From Oryzias latipes (taxonomy: Eukaryota > Chordata > Actinopteri > Beloniformes > Adrianichthyidae), in assembly GCF_002234675.1 (NCBI RefSeq), contig NC_019866.2, positions 24,970,531 through 25,034,530 on the forward strand: a DNA stretch of 64,000 nt, read 5' to 3'. The position numbers were made by a program, and so were the translations under genes. Positions 9,550-20,779 of the stretch are shown one piece after another; position 1 is the first letter of the stretch; every line of letters starts with the position of its first letter. The notes beneath the pieces were generated by a model. It was not told the origin of the DNA. It did not search any database and saw nothing but the letters and a program-made list of their open reading frames with translations.

Positions 9550-12500
9550 ATGGCGGCGCTCGGAGACAGCTTGATCCGCCTGCGGCTGCTCTTTGACTAC
9601 CCCCCTCCGGCCGTGGCGGGGTGCCGCATGTGCTGGCTGCTCGTGGACCGGAACGCGTGTCGCGTGGTGGCGGACCTGGAGGGTCTGATCCGGCAGAAGT
9701 TCGAGTTCAGCCGCGGGAGCGTCCTCAGCCTGTTCGTGGAGGACTGCTACCTTCCGCACACGGAGAGCATCTTCGTCGTGCGCGACAACGACAGCGTCAG
9801 GTGCGCGCGCATCCCACACACAGCGGGGTCCTGATGTGCCGGTGTCGTTTCCGAAACGGTTCGAGCCTGCAGGCTGACACCACAGATATCCGGACCTGAA
9901 GGACTTAAGGCCCAATCCGATCATTTTAGTCTGTTTTCAAAGTGTTCCCAGTGATCTTAATGTTTTTAGACAAATTATTTCAAAAAGTTCATCAGAAATT
10001 CACCTCTGACTTGTGGGCGGGACTGTGGCGCAGAAGTAACCCTCCACTGATGTCCCATCATCCCCTAGTTTACACTCTCTCCCACTAGCTTACAGCCCCA
10101 ACCCAACGTTAGCGGTGCAACCAAAACAGCAGCAACATCAGATCCATCCGTCCGTCCAGTTCTGACCCAGATTCCAGCTCAGACCAGGAAAACAAAGACC
10201 TTCATGGATCTGTCGGTCTGCAGGTGGAGGATCAGAACCATTGACTGAATATGAGAACTGGACTGAGTGGCCCCGCCCCCTGGCATTCCAAACAGGAAGT
10301 GGCTCTCAGAAACTAAAATCCCACAGACTTGAGAAATAAACAGCTGTTAGTCATTCATTCTATTGGTCAGTAAAAACATTCTGGATCTGATACTTTTATT
10401 TAAACATGTTTTTGTTAATCCTCTTTTATTCATGATATATTTTTCTGTAAATCAAGTTCTAAACTGACCAATCAGATGCTTCAACAAAGGTAGGCGGAGC
10501 CTCCTTGCCACCCACATCAAATGGTCAAAACATTTGATTGACACGTTTTCCAGAGCCCGCTCTCAAGTGGAAGGGGTGTGGACCTCTAACAAGCTCACTC
10601 CTGATTGGTGATACTGGTTGCCATAGAAACATTGACTCGGACTGACCAATCACTGCTTCTTGATGTTGTCTGGCTCCAACATGGCGGTGTTCGTTTAGCA
10701 ACAACAAGAATGGGGACTGCACTGACTTCATTTGGTTGGAGCTGGAAGTCGTTTTCAATGGATGACGTCACACTGGCTCGGTCCAATTCTAAAGAATCAG
10801 TCAATGGTTCTAATGGGCCTTGGTTGATCAAGATGCAGTTTGGGGAAATGTACACACAGACACCACGGAGGCCATTTTTCTATTACTGCCTGAGGCCTGT
10901 GCGGTCTGAGATGAAGCTCGAGCCTTTCTTCTTCCTCTGACTATGAACGCTCTCTTCAGCGTGGGTTTGGGGGGGGGGGTTTACATTGTAGAACGGGTCG
11001 GTTCTGGATGCGTTTCATGCAGAAATGTTTCTTGTTCTGCAGGGTGAATGTGGACTGTGTGGCTGCGCTGAACGGCTGCAGCAGCTGCGCAGACGCAGAA
11101 GGAGTCAAAAGCAAAAAGAGACGGAGAGACGGGGGGGAGGAGGGGCAGCTGGCTGAAAACAAGAAGAAGAAGAAGAAGAAGAAGAAGAAGAAACGAGAGG
11201 AGGGGGAGGCCGGAAGGAGCAAGCAGGAGACGGTTGACAGGAGGGAGGCGTCTCCGGGGAGGAGCAGCAAGAAGAAAAGGAAAAAGGAGGGGGAGAAAAG
11301 TAACACTGTTGCTCCTACACCTGCTGCCCCCCCCAGAAAAAACCCGCCCAGTGCCCCCCCATCAGCTGGAAGCAACAAGAAGAAGGCCCCAGCCAAAACG
11401 CAGAGTTCCTCCACAGAGTCCAGCAGCGAGGAAAGCAACTGCCCCAAAAGAACTGCCGCAAGGACGGCGCCCCCCACCCCTGCTGCTTCCAAAACGCCCC
11501 CAAACACCAAGCCCCCCCAGAAGAACACACGGCCTCCCTCTTCATCGTCCTCAGAAACAGACTCTGATGGAAGTACCCCCACCCCCAAATGCCCAGAAGC
11601 TCCGTCAGCGCTGAAACAGACAGATGTGGTCCAGGCAGCCCCCCCTCAGGACAAAGGGGCGGAGCCTGCTGATGCTGGGAGTGAGGAAGAGATCCAGCTG
11701 GTCATCCGACGGCCGCAGCAGCCTAACAGACACGCGGACGGCCTCTGGTCACGGCGCGGCGGCGGCAGGGGGGCGCGTGGAGGTGCTGGGGGGGCAGCAG
11801 GCCGGGGCCTCAGCGGTCAGAACAGTGACAAAGAGCCCCCCCTCCAGGCGCGTTCCCCGACCAACACGCCACCGCTCCTCCAGGTCAGTCCCCGCCCCTT
11901 TTCTCTTACGCTGCAGACGGAGGAAACGTCTGAATCTGGTGCTTGTGTGTCTGCAGAATGGAGCCGGGGGCCCCCCCACACGGGACTACAGCTCCATGCC
12001 CCTGCTGGCCGCTCCTGCACAGCCGGGGCAAAGGATCGCTTTCAAGGTGAGGTCCGTCCTCCAACGTCACAAACATCTGACTGCTGAGGGGCTCCGCTTG
12101 GATTTAGAAACATCCCAAACAAAAGTTTAAACCTCAAACGTCCAGAAATCTGACAACTGATGACAGAATTTACCAGAGTGGAGAACAGCAGCTCCAGCTT
12201 CAGCTGCTCCAGCTTCAGCTGCTCCAGCTTCTGCTGCTCCAGCTGCTGCTGCTCCAGCTTCAGCTGCTCCAGCTGCTGCTGCTCCAGCTTCAGCTGCTCC
12301 AGCTGCTGCTGCTCCAGCTGCTGCTGCTCCAGCTTCAGCTGCTTAAGGTCTAGCTGCTCCAGCTTCAGCTGCTCCAGCTGCTGCTGCTCCAGCTTCAGCT
12401 GCTTAAGCTCTAGCTGCTCCAGCTGCTGCTGCTCCAGCTTCAGCTGCTCCAGCTGCTGCTGCTCCAGCTGCTGCTGCTCCAGCTTCAGCTGCTCCAGCTT

Positions 12501-15500
12501 CAGCTGCTCCAGCTGCTGCTGCTCCAGCTTCAGCTGCTTAAGCTCTAGCTGCTCCAGCTTCAGCTGCTCCAGCTGCTGCTGCTCCAGCTTCAGCTGCTTA
12601 AGCTCTAGCTGCTCCAGCTGCTGCTGCTCCAGCTTCAGCTGCTCCAGCTTCAGCTGCTCCAGCTTCTGCTGCTCCAGCTGCTGCTGCTCCAGCTTCAGCT
12701 GCTCCAGCTGCTGCTCCAGCTTCAGCTGCTCCAGCTGCTGCTGCTCCAGCTTCAGCTGCTCAAGCTTCAGCTGCTCCAGCTGCTGCTGCTCCAGCTTCAG
12801 CTGCTCAAGCTCTAGCTGCTCCAGCTGCTGCTGCTCCAGCTTCAGCTGCTTAAGCTCTAGCTGCTCCAGCTGCTGCTGCTCCAGCGTCAGCTGCTCCAGC
12901 TTCAGCTGCTCCAGCTGCTGCTGCTCCAGCTGCTGCTGCTCCAGCTTCAGCTGCTCCAGCTTCAGCTGCTCCAGCTTCTGCTGCTCCAGCTGCTGCTGCT
13001 CCAGCTTCAGCTGCTCCAGCTGCTGCTGCTCCAGCTTCAGCTGCCTCCAGCTTCAGCTGCTCCAGCTGCTGCTCCAGCTTCAGCTGCTCCAGCTGCTGCT
13101 GCTCCAGCTTCAGCTGCTCAAGCTTCAGCTGCTCCAGCTGCTGCTGCTCCAGCTTCAGCTGCTCAAGCTCTAGCTGCTCCAGCTTCAGCTGCTCAAGCTC
13201 TAGCTGCTCCAGCTTCAGCTGCTCCAGCTGCTGCTGCTTCAGCTGCTCCAGCTGCTGCTGCTCCAGCTTCTGCTGCTCCAGCTTCAGCTGCTCCAGCTGC
13301 TGCTGCTTCAGCTGCTCCAGCTGCTGCTGCTCCAGCTTCTGCTGCTCCAGCTTCTGCTGCTCCAGCTTCTGCTGCTCCAGCTGCTCCTGCTCCAGCTTCT
13401 GCTGCTCCAGCTTCAGCTGCCTCCAGTTTCAGCTGCTCCAGCTTCTGCTGCTCCAGCTTCTGCTGCTCCAGTTGCTGCTCCAGCTTAAGCTGCTCCAGCT
13501 GCTGCTCCAGCTTCAGCTGCTCCAGCTGCTGCTCCAGCTTCAGCTGCTCCAGCTGCTGCTGCTCCAGCTTCAGCTGCTCAAGCTTCAGCTGCTCCAGCTG
13601 CTGCTGCTCCAGCTTCTGCTGCTCCAGCTGCTGCTCCAGCTTCAGCTGCTCCAGCTGCTGCTGCTCCAGCTTCAGCTGCTCAAGCTCTAGCTGCTCCAGC
13701 TTCAGCTGCTCCAGCTGCTGCTGCTTCAGCTGCTCCAGCTGCTGCTGCTCCAGCTTCAGCTGCTCCAGCTGCTGCTGCTCCAGCTTCAGCTGCTCCAGCT
13801 GCTGCTGCTCCAGCTTCAGCTGCTCCAGCTGCTGCTGCTCCAGCTGCTGCTGCTCCAGCTTCAGCTGCTCCAGCTGCTGCTGCTCCAGCTGCTGCTGCTC
13901 CAGCTTCAGCTGCTCCAGCTGCTCCTGCCCCAGCTTCAGCTGCTCCAGCTTCAGCTGCTCCAGCTGCTGCTGCTCCAGCTTCTGCTGCTCCAGCTGCTGC
14001 TGCTCCAGCTGCTGCTGCTCCAGCTTCAGCTGCTCCAGCTGCTGCTGCTCCAGCTTCAGCTGCTCCAGCTTCAGCTGCTCCAGCTTCAGCTGCTCCAGCT
14101 GCTGCTGCTCCAGCTTCAGCTGCTCCAGCTGCTGCTGCTCCAGCTTCAGCTGCTCCAGCTGCTGCTGCTCCAGCTGCTGCTGCTCCAGCTTCTGCTGCTC
14201 AAGCTCTAGCTGCTCCAGCTTCAGCTGCTCCAGCTGCTGCTCCAGCTTCAGCTGCTCCAGCTTCAGCTGCTCCAGCTGCTGCTGCTCCAGCTTCTGCTGC
14301 TCCAGCTGCTGCTGCTCCAGCTTCAGCTGCTCCAGCTGCTGCTCCAGTTTCAGCTGCTCCAGCTTCTGCTGCTCCAGCTTCAAATAAAGAATCTTCTTTT
14401 TTAATCAATCATGAATAATGACAATATCTGCTCAGATACTGACCAATGTACTGTAACAATTATGTCATCATTCATTTAAATAGGGGTTAGAAGATATTCA
14501 CTTTGTGCTGTACTTTAGCTCTTTTGAGCCTCCTGGTTTGCCGTAGCACAAACTGATGATGTTTGCTTCCATCCTGCACAGCTGCTGGAGCTGACGGAGA
14601 ACTACACCCCCGAGGTGTCTGAGTATAAGGTCAGCGAGCATCCACCAAGACGGCCAGGTCTCTAACAGCTTTAAGCCTTTCTCCTAAACTGTGTGCGTTT
14701 GTGCGCCTTAGGAGGCAAAGATTGTGAGCTTTGACCCGACCACCAAACAGATTGAGCTTGAACTTCTTCACGCCTCCAAAGGTAAGGATCCTCTGGGCTG
14801 ATCTGAGCAGATGCTCTGTCGATGTAAAGATTGCCTGCACCTTGGACCTTCAGCATGCTCCGAGTCGTCTGCGGACACAATTGGTCGACTGGTACCGACA
14901 TGGTGGAGGAGCTTTTATTTTGGTGGAGGAGCTTTTATTTTGGTGACACCTCAGTTCCTGATTGAAACATTTGCACAGATTTGTGTCTCACCTTGGATGG
15001 AGGCGGAGTCTCACAGCCGGAATGCTCTTCGATCTGACGTCCATTTAACTGTTACCATTAATCACATTTAAGATCAAAGGTTTTTTCTTTTAAATTTCCA
15101 TTTAAAAACATTTTTGGTGTTTTTTTACATAATAAGGGAAAATAGGCTTTTCGAGTTGAAGATTATAAATTATTTTTGTATTTAAATCTTTCCTAAAACA
15201 TCTGAACCCCAGAACAAACCTAAACAACACTTTCTGGATGAAGATGACTGAAAAAGCTGTTGAGATCCATTTAGTGTAGGAAGCACTTCCTCCGCCTTAC
15301 GGCCTTTCTACGGAGCCCTCCAAGTGCCAGTGGTTAAAAAAATGTGTTCAGGATTACCGATCTGTACGCAAGAATTAGTAAACCATACACGCTTTATCAG
15401 TATGTTTGTTTTTTAACCACTGGCACCTGCAGGGCTCCGTACCGTTCAGACTATCATCCACCAACTACTAGACTGAATCCTGGTGGGGCTGAAATCCCAC

Positions 15501-15788
15501 CCGGGGTCACCTGAGTCCACTTATTGGTTCCTGTATTCCTCTGTCCTTGTCATCCATCGATGCTCCTCCTGCAGCTCCTGTTGAACCGGGCAAGTTTGAC
15601 CTGGTTTACCAGAATCCAGATGGCTCCGAACGAGTGGAGTACGCCGTCTCCAGGGGGTCAAAGGTGAGCCTCCTCCCGGTCAGTGGATTCCTGTCCTGTA
15701 ACATCCGTCCTGACCCCGTTTGCATGTCCTCCAGGTGACGGAGCGCTGGGAGTCTCTGCTGGAACCCAGACTCGTCCTTGAGGTTTGA
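9550..15788 (+). CDS. coil: Coilin (COIL), complete
   Basis: Coilin is the scaffold of nuclear Cajal bodies, where spliceosomal snRNPs mature. It binds SMN, Sm proteins and RNA. Exons are 9550-9800, 11043-11883, 11957-12046, 14582-14629, 14712-14781, 15575-15663 and 15735-15788, in all 1443 bases (480 aa plus stop; human has 576 aa). Phases agree at every junction. Residues 1-84 are the N-terminal self-association domain ([37 protein letters not shown]). Exon 2 codes a low-complexity basic/Ser-rich middle with a run of about 12 Lys near residues 120-135 (nuclear localisation type). An RG box ([11 protein letters not shown], about 316-340) is the SMN/Sm-binding type. Exons 3-7 make the C-terminal Tudor-like domain ([51 protein letters not shown]). 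Intron 3 is expanded by the tandem array at 12186-14382. Confidence 0.97.
9940..10237 (+). repeat. Interspersed repeat family A, copy 2 (partial)
   Basis: Same blocks as the 5175 copy, including CTAGCTTACAGCCCC and a frame reading [20 protein letters not shown]. It stops abruptly at GGATCAG, where a family-B element begins. It lies in coil intron 1. Confidence 0.75.
10238..10808. mobile_element. Family B element, copy 1 (non-autonomous, inverted ends)
   Basis: Both ends carry related inverted termini. The left has AACCATTGACTGAATATGAG followed by AACTGGACTGAGTGG. The right, read in reverse, has AACCATTGACTGATTC followed by AATTGGACCGAGCC. Other copies are at 35405-35885 and 44275-44815, in the opposite orientation. 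Shared interior blocks are ATTCCAAACAGGAAGTG, AAATAAACAGCTGTTAGTCA and CTATGGCAACCA (reverse). There is no coding capacity. Target duplications were not resolved, so the superfamily is open. Confidence 0.7.
10809..11042. other. End of coil intron 1
   Basis: Nothing beyond the acceptor (TTCTGCAG at 11035-11042) and a G10 run near 10969 is recognised. Confidence 0.4.
12186..14382. repeat. 2.2-kb CAGCTG-rich 15-bp tandem array in coil intron 3
   Basis: About 145 units of 12-15 bases. The main types are AGCTTCAGCTGCTCC, AGCTGCTGCTGCTCC, AGCTTCTGCTGCTCC, AGCTCTAGCTGCTCC and the short AGCTGCTGCTCC. Nearly every unit contains the palindrome CAGCTG. Unit lengths are multiples of three and lack stops, so long open frames appear on both strands (337 codons of Ser/Cys/Phe at 12160-13173 +; 396 codons of Leu/Glu/Gln/Lys at 13193-14383 -). 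Nothing supports these as genes. The array starts 140 bases after the exon 3 donor and ends 200 bases before exon 4. Confidence 0.97.
14782..15310. other. coil intron 5, 5' part
   Basis: This contains a perfect 24-bp direct duplication (TGGTGGAGGAGCTTTTATTT repeated at about 14900-14945) and otherwise AT-rich unique-looking sequence. No exon was found. Confidence 0.45.
15311..15439. mobile_element. 129-bp palindromic MITE with TA target duplication
   Basis: About 32-bp inverted ends: left CGGAGCCCTCCAAGTGCCAG then TGGTTAAAAAA; right (reverse) CGGAGCCCTGCAGGTGCCAG then TGGTTAAAAAA. It is flanked by TA at 15309-15310 and 15440-15441, as expected for Tc1/mariner-type or related transposition. 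It lies in coil intron 5. Confidence 0.8.
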
Positions 15789-15895
15789 CGTTTACGTCTC
15801 TGCTTTGGCCCAGAAAAAGTTTTAGACCAAAGAACTGAAGTCTGGAACACACCGGTTTGATGTTTTGTACAGTTTTGTGACCATGGCGACCTGCT

Positions 15896-15901
15896 AATAA
15901 A
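15896..15901 (+). terminator. coil: Poly(A) signal of coil
   Basis: AATAAA lies 108 bases after the coil stop codon, giving a short 3' UTR. It is the first canonical signal downstream. Confidence 0.75.
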
Positions 15902-16079
15902 CTTTTTTATGAAATGATCTGCAGGTTTGAGTCTGCAGTCTTTCCTATAGCTTACTGCTGTCATGAATGTAAATGATGGTCATTCATTCAGCTCAAACTG
16001 TCTAAAAAAGTTCTTGACAAATGATTTAAAGAGGTGGAGGATTGATAATTGTGAGGAAACTGGAGATTCTAAACAGGAC

Positions 16080-16464
16080 TGTAAGTTAGGTTCGTTCCCC
16101 TTCAGCTTCCTGCACACAGAAATAAATGAATAAGACTCGGAGACAGCTACTTATCTTTTGTGGAGGTTTTACTTCGTACAAACACAAAGGGGACAGACAG
16201 ATGAACAGGGTGCATTCAAAGTCCGAACCAAGGAGCTCAGAGATGGGCTTGGTATAAAAACCCTGCATTTGCATATTCAGAAGATCGTCCGATAGACCCT
16301 GTGTGAAAATCACGCCCCCAGGTTGCTGCTGGAAAGGCGCTTCAAGGCTAAAGTGAAGATAACTCTGAGGCCTCCTCAGCAGATCACACATGCACAGAAA
16401 AAGGGAGGAGCATAGTTTGGCTGTGCTTTCTTCAAATGTAATATAATTTTGAGATGACAATACA
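16080..16464 (-). mobile_element. Possible solo LTR (fossil), retrovirus-like
   Basis: Read on the minus strand the block begins TGTATTGTCATC and ends CTAACTTACA, with a TATA-like TTTTTATACC and a promoter/poly(A)-like arrangement between. That is the shape of a lone LTR with no internal region beside it. No matching short target duplication was found, so the family and exact ends are open. Confidence 0.4.
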
Positions 16465-17014
16465 TGCTCAGTGAATTAAGTTTAAACCATTAGTGTAATA
16501 AAAGTTAAAGGCAGTTTCTAACTATTCTTCACAATAATTATCAGACATTTTTAACCCTGTGAAGCCCCCAACATCAAAGAATTGACAGAATATTCTTTTT
16601 TTTTTATTAGGATGTGTTTTAAACCCTTTGATGAAATCACCAAACAGCTAATAGTAATGTAATTGTATGAGATATAAATAGTATCAATTATATGTTGGGT
16701 GACTGTCAAGGTTTTGGTCACAACGTTAGTTTATGATGCAAAAATATAGACCTGAGAGTTCAGGAAAAAAGCGTCTTATTTAGCCACTGTCTCAAATTTG
16801 ATCCACACATTTTTAACATTCATATAGAATTGATCAACATTTGAATTATTCCAGTACAGCAAGCAGTAAGTCAAACATTAATAACAATAGATGAGTTATT
16901 CTCATCATGAATTTTAGAACATTAGCTAAACTTTTCCTACCAAAAGTTAAGATTGAAGGGAAGCAGCCATTTTGAAATGATGGGGAAAGACCTTCTACTG
17001 CCCCTAGTGGATTT

Positions 17015-17415
17015 TTGATTTGATTTGATTTATTTAAGTGTCATGCACTAATGTGCCCAGCCCACACGGGCTTATATGACACTGAAAGACAAAATACACA
17101 ATACATAAAGATACATGCCCATCACCAAAAATACAATAATCCCCCTAATCAGAGTCTAACAGAATACAAAGTCTCCATTCTTATTGTCCATGCCTTTGAC
17201 ACAAAATTTGCCAAACAAAAGATTTCATTTTCAAAAAGCCAACGTAAAATTTTGTCTTCAGATAACCAAAACAAATCAGGACATTTCTTTTCTATTACCT
17301 CATACAAACAAAGTCTCTGTTTTTCATACAAAGGACAATAAAACAAAAAATGAAATTCATCCTCCATCACTTGCAGCTCACAGACCTCACAGTCTTTCCT
17401 CCTCAGGAATGCCTT
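17015..17415 (-). mobile_element. LINE 3' end, 5'-truncated
   Basis: On the minus strand a frame reads EDEFHFLFYCPLYEKQRL, then LANFVSKAWTIRMETLY and a stop. This pattern is the C-terminus of fish non-LTR retrotransposon ORF2 proteins. It is followed by a 3' tail containing repeated AAATC units (GATTTGATTTGATTT on +). Only the last 90 or so codons are present. Confidence 0.7.
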
Positions 17416-17626
17416 TAAAGCGCCCTACTTCCACCTGTAGGGGGAGCACTCCTGCTCTCAGTTGTGTCCTCTTTTTAAGTTATATATAACATATGGCTCA
17501 GCAGAAAATGTGTCCTTAATTTGCAAATAAGTTCGTAATTTTGGTTTTTGAAGCAAGTGGAATGATGATGAACTACCTGGACCCAGTTCCATCCACGGGT
17601 ATTGATCATGCTAGTGAGGTAGGGGT

Positions 17627-18037
17627 CAATGAGTTCTATCACTAGAGGAGACACGCCCGCTTGGGAAGCCTGGCCGACGGTGGCGGAGCGCGACGCCATC
17701 TTGGTGAGGTCGACGACGCCCACATGACAATGATTTCCATTGCTTTTAGTGGTGTCTAGGTAGCTTTTATATACTATATATATTTTTACATTTATATTTA
17801 TTTATACATATATGTAAATATATTATATTTATATATATAGATACATCATTTGTTGTTAAAGAAGAGAAACAGGCAGCCTTAAAAGCTCAAACTTTAATGA
17901 AAATGCATTGTTGCAGGACTTCTTACGAAGAAAAAAACAATTTCAAAGAGTTTTTAAAAATAATTTCTAAACATTTAGAAGTTTTAGACCTCTTTGACAT
18001 GTAATTTAAATTATTTAGAAAAACCCAACAATGAGTC

Positions 18038-18069
<32 letters not shown>

Positions 18070-18848
18070 AATAGTAAGTCAATACAAACAATAAGTCTAT
18101 TAATAATAATAATAATAATAATAAAATAAATATTCAAAAGAAGTCCAAAAGTGAACAATAGATTTACCCTAAAAAAGCAACAACTACAACAATAAAGAAA
18201 AACAATAGATTTATACTGATTCATGTTAGTGATCAATATGTGTAACACAGATATTATGGTGTCGGGTTTCAAGCAAACAGTCTGGCCTCTCATCAAAATG
18301 TGTTTCCAAAAATGTTTTGAACATATCCAGACTGTATTTCTAGTTGGTACCACAGTGATCCATCTGGGTTAGCTCTTTTTATTGATAAGATCCACTTTTT
18401 CCTTAAGTCTGAATCCATTGGAAACCTGCAAGAAAAGTTCAGTATCTGAGTCAGAAATGTATAAATCTATATTACTATAATAGCCTAGTATGCTGTATAC
18501 AGGTTTAGCAAAATAAAATGTACATTTATGTCAAAAGCAAATTATATGAACATCATGCAGCATGTTGATAACAGCCCTGCAGCATCATACATGTCAACAT
18601 GTGTACGATTAATGAAGCCCCTGCAGCATTAAAAGAAAAAAAATTAGTACTTACCTGTGAAATGATCTGCCTTCCTCCTTCATGGACTCAGTGCTCTGAT
18701 TTTGGCAGTTGAAACCCAAACAATGAACTGGTATTATGCAAAAAATGTGTTCACATGCACTGCAGTAGTAACTTGACCTCACCAAGATGGCGGTGCTCTC
18801 CTCCCATGAGGAACCACGTGATGTCTCCTCTAGTGATATAACTCATTG
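17627..18848. mobile_element. 1.2-kb non-autonomous DNA transposon, perfect 8-bp duplication
   Basis: Inverted ends CAATGAGTT(C or A) then TATCACTAGAGGAGACA lie at 17627 onward and, reversed, up to 18848. A second matched inverted block GCCATCTTGGTGAGGTC lies about 60 bases inside each end. GTAGGGGT flanks both sides (17619-17626 and 18849-18856). An 8-bp duplication suits hAT- or P-type transposases. The interior is AT-rich, non-coding, and holds ATA/AAT microsatellites at 18039-18065 and 18098-18125. Confidence 0.85.
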
Positions 18849-18889
18849 GTAGGGGTCTTAGAAAAGCTTGTATCAATGGGTGTAATGAC

Positions 18890-19500
18890 TAATCGATTTC
18901 TATTCCTACGATCCAACCAGATTGATCTTATACCATAAAATGAGATAAATCAAAATTGCAACAAAATACATATATTGTCATGAACACGGATCAGTCCATC
19001 ATTCCAGTCCAATGTGTGGACAGACTTTGACTAAAGTCATGTGACCATCCAGTGTCTAGAATGTTCTAGAATGTTCTCTTTGGATTCTCTGGTTGTGGAA
19101 AAACAACAGTGGTGAACTTTAGGAAACTAACATGTGAATGGATTTGACATTCATTCTAGTTTACTTGTTGGTTTGGACACAGATTTCATTAACTTGATGA
19201 TCTGGAAGAAATCCAAGAATCTGGAAAACTGTTCAGGAGCAGGAATTTCTGTCTGGAAGTTTGGATGAAGAGGATCTGGATCCACTTTAGGACAGAGGAT
19301 CTGGATCCACTTTAGGACAGAGGATCTGGATCCACTTTAGGACAGAGGATCTGGATCCACTTTAGGACAGAGGATCTGGATCCACTTTAGGTCAGAGGAT
19401 CTGGATCCACTTTAGGACAGAGGATCTGGATCCACTTTAGGACAGAGGATCAGATCGTCAACCACAAATTATGATATCAATCAAATCACTAATACATTTA
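18890..19500. repeat. Repeat family C, copy 1, with internal 25-bp minisatellite
   Basis: Shares long blocks with 47467-48297, for example GATCAGTCCATCATTCCAGT, AAAACAACAGTGGTGAACTT and ATCTGGAAAACTGTTCAGGA. At 19271-19445 it carries seven perfect-length 25-bp units built on GGATCTGGATCCACTTTAGG. The outer edge starts in AATCGATTT-type sequence like many fish hAT-related repeats. Ends are approximate. Confidence 0.75.
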
Positions 19501-20104
19501 AGACGTTTGTCAATTGGATCTTGGTCATCAGGTGACACAGTGACGTATAGCAGAGTATCATCAGCATAGCTTTGGAAGTTTACGCTTCGTCTCCTAATTT
19601 CCGAGTGGCAGCATACGAGTTTAAAATAAAGAGTGGGACCTAAACCTAATCGACCCTAAACCATTATAGAATCCTAATAAGAGAGGATTTTAAAAACAAT
19701 GGAGGGAGCGATTACAAAATAAAAAAAAAGATTTGGTATTGGCACAGTCAAATCTGTAAACTTAAAATGTAACCTACATAAACGATATGAACATGTAAAG
19801 GTGCAATAATAAGTATTAATGCAAATAGAAGAGTCACCCGAAATGGGTACATTACTTTCAACTGAGTTTTTGTCATTTAAACCGAACAAACACATCCTAA
19901 AATAACAGAAACAGTTTAAATGGGTAATCTTTCCGTAGATTTTATGACCAAATGATGTATTTTGAAGGTCAAAGAAGACTTGAACTGATAAAGCGAAGCT
20001 GTTTTTTGGCTCCCCCTTCATCGGTAGAGTTTTCAGAGCGCCAGCAGTTTGCATCTGTGCTCTGCTGCCCCCTACAGGATCACTGCCGCAGTTGGCCGCA
20101 ATTA

Positions 20105-20545
20105 TCTTTGCGGGACCTGTCAAAAAAAGACAAAAAGCAGCACCACAGCAAGTTCAAGAGGTGACTGCATTATTCCTTCCAGAAAAAGCAGCTTTGGAAA
20201 GACTGTTTTCTCCTTTCGAGCCCCTCAAACCTGGAACACAATCCCAGAAAACATTGGAGAGCTCTGCACACTTCCATCCTTCTCAAAACAATGAAGAACA
20301 TGGCTGCTGGAAAACCAAACTTTAGGGACAATGCCAGAAAACTGTTTGCTAACAAAAGTAAAAATAAATCATTGCGGGGTGAAAAAAGTGGTATTGATCT
20401 GATTTTGGAAATTTATTGATGTATACTTTGATGAACTGTGTAGTTTAAACTGTTTTAAACGTATTCTAAGTTATGTTAATTTTATGCACTTTACTCTATA
20501 CTGTTTGTTGTATGCATTGTCCCTTAAATAAAGAAATACAAACCA
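20105..20545 (+). mobile_element. LINE 3' fragment
   Basis: A frame reads GKTVFSFRAPQTWNTIPENI, the usual C-terminal signature (FS..AP..WN.LP..I) of fish LINE ORF2. A 3' trailer ends in CTTAAATAAAGAAATACAAA. It is strongly 5' truncated. It lies in the coil-DUSP spacer. Confidence 0.6.
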
Positions 20546-20779
20546 TCCGGTTGAGTCGCGCTCAGTTTCAGCAGCAAAAGCATTTCTGGCTGTTCTTGTC
20601 AGGGCACATGCGCAGTAGGCCTCTCCACGCTTTTCCATTCCACAGAAGCTTAATAACAGCAGCGGCGGCGGGTCTTTCTGATGTTTGAAAGCCAGCTTTT
20701 TTTTTTATGGAGCCCCGACAGGCCCCGCCCCTCCGTGGGTGTCGGTCGCGGCAATGATTGGCTGGAGATGACATCATCC

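Noticed and set aside
10956-11588. 210-codon frame antisense to coilin exon 2
   Set aside because: Mirror of the low-complexity Lys/Ser/Pro coding stretch of coilin.
12160-13173. 337-codon Ser/Cys/Phe frame, + strand
   Set aside because: Pure translation of the 15-bp tandem array; no start context, splice signals or domain.
13193-14383. 396-codon Leu/Glu/Gln/Lys frame, - strand, coiled-coil-like
   Set aside because: Same array read in reverse. The heptad-like look comes from the repeat, and it lies inside a coilin intron.
14383-14388. AATAAA at the end of the coilin array as a premature poly(A) signal
   Set aside because: The coding exons clearly continue downstream with matching phases. 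A lone hexamer is weak evidence.
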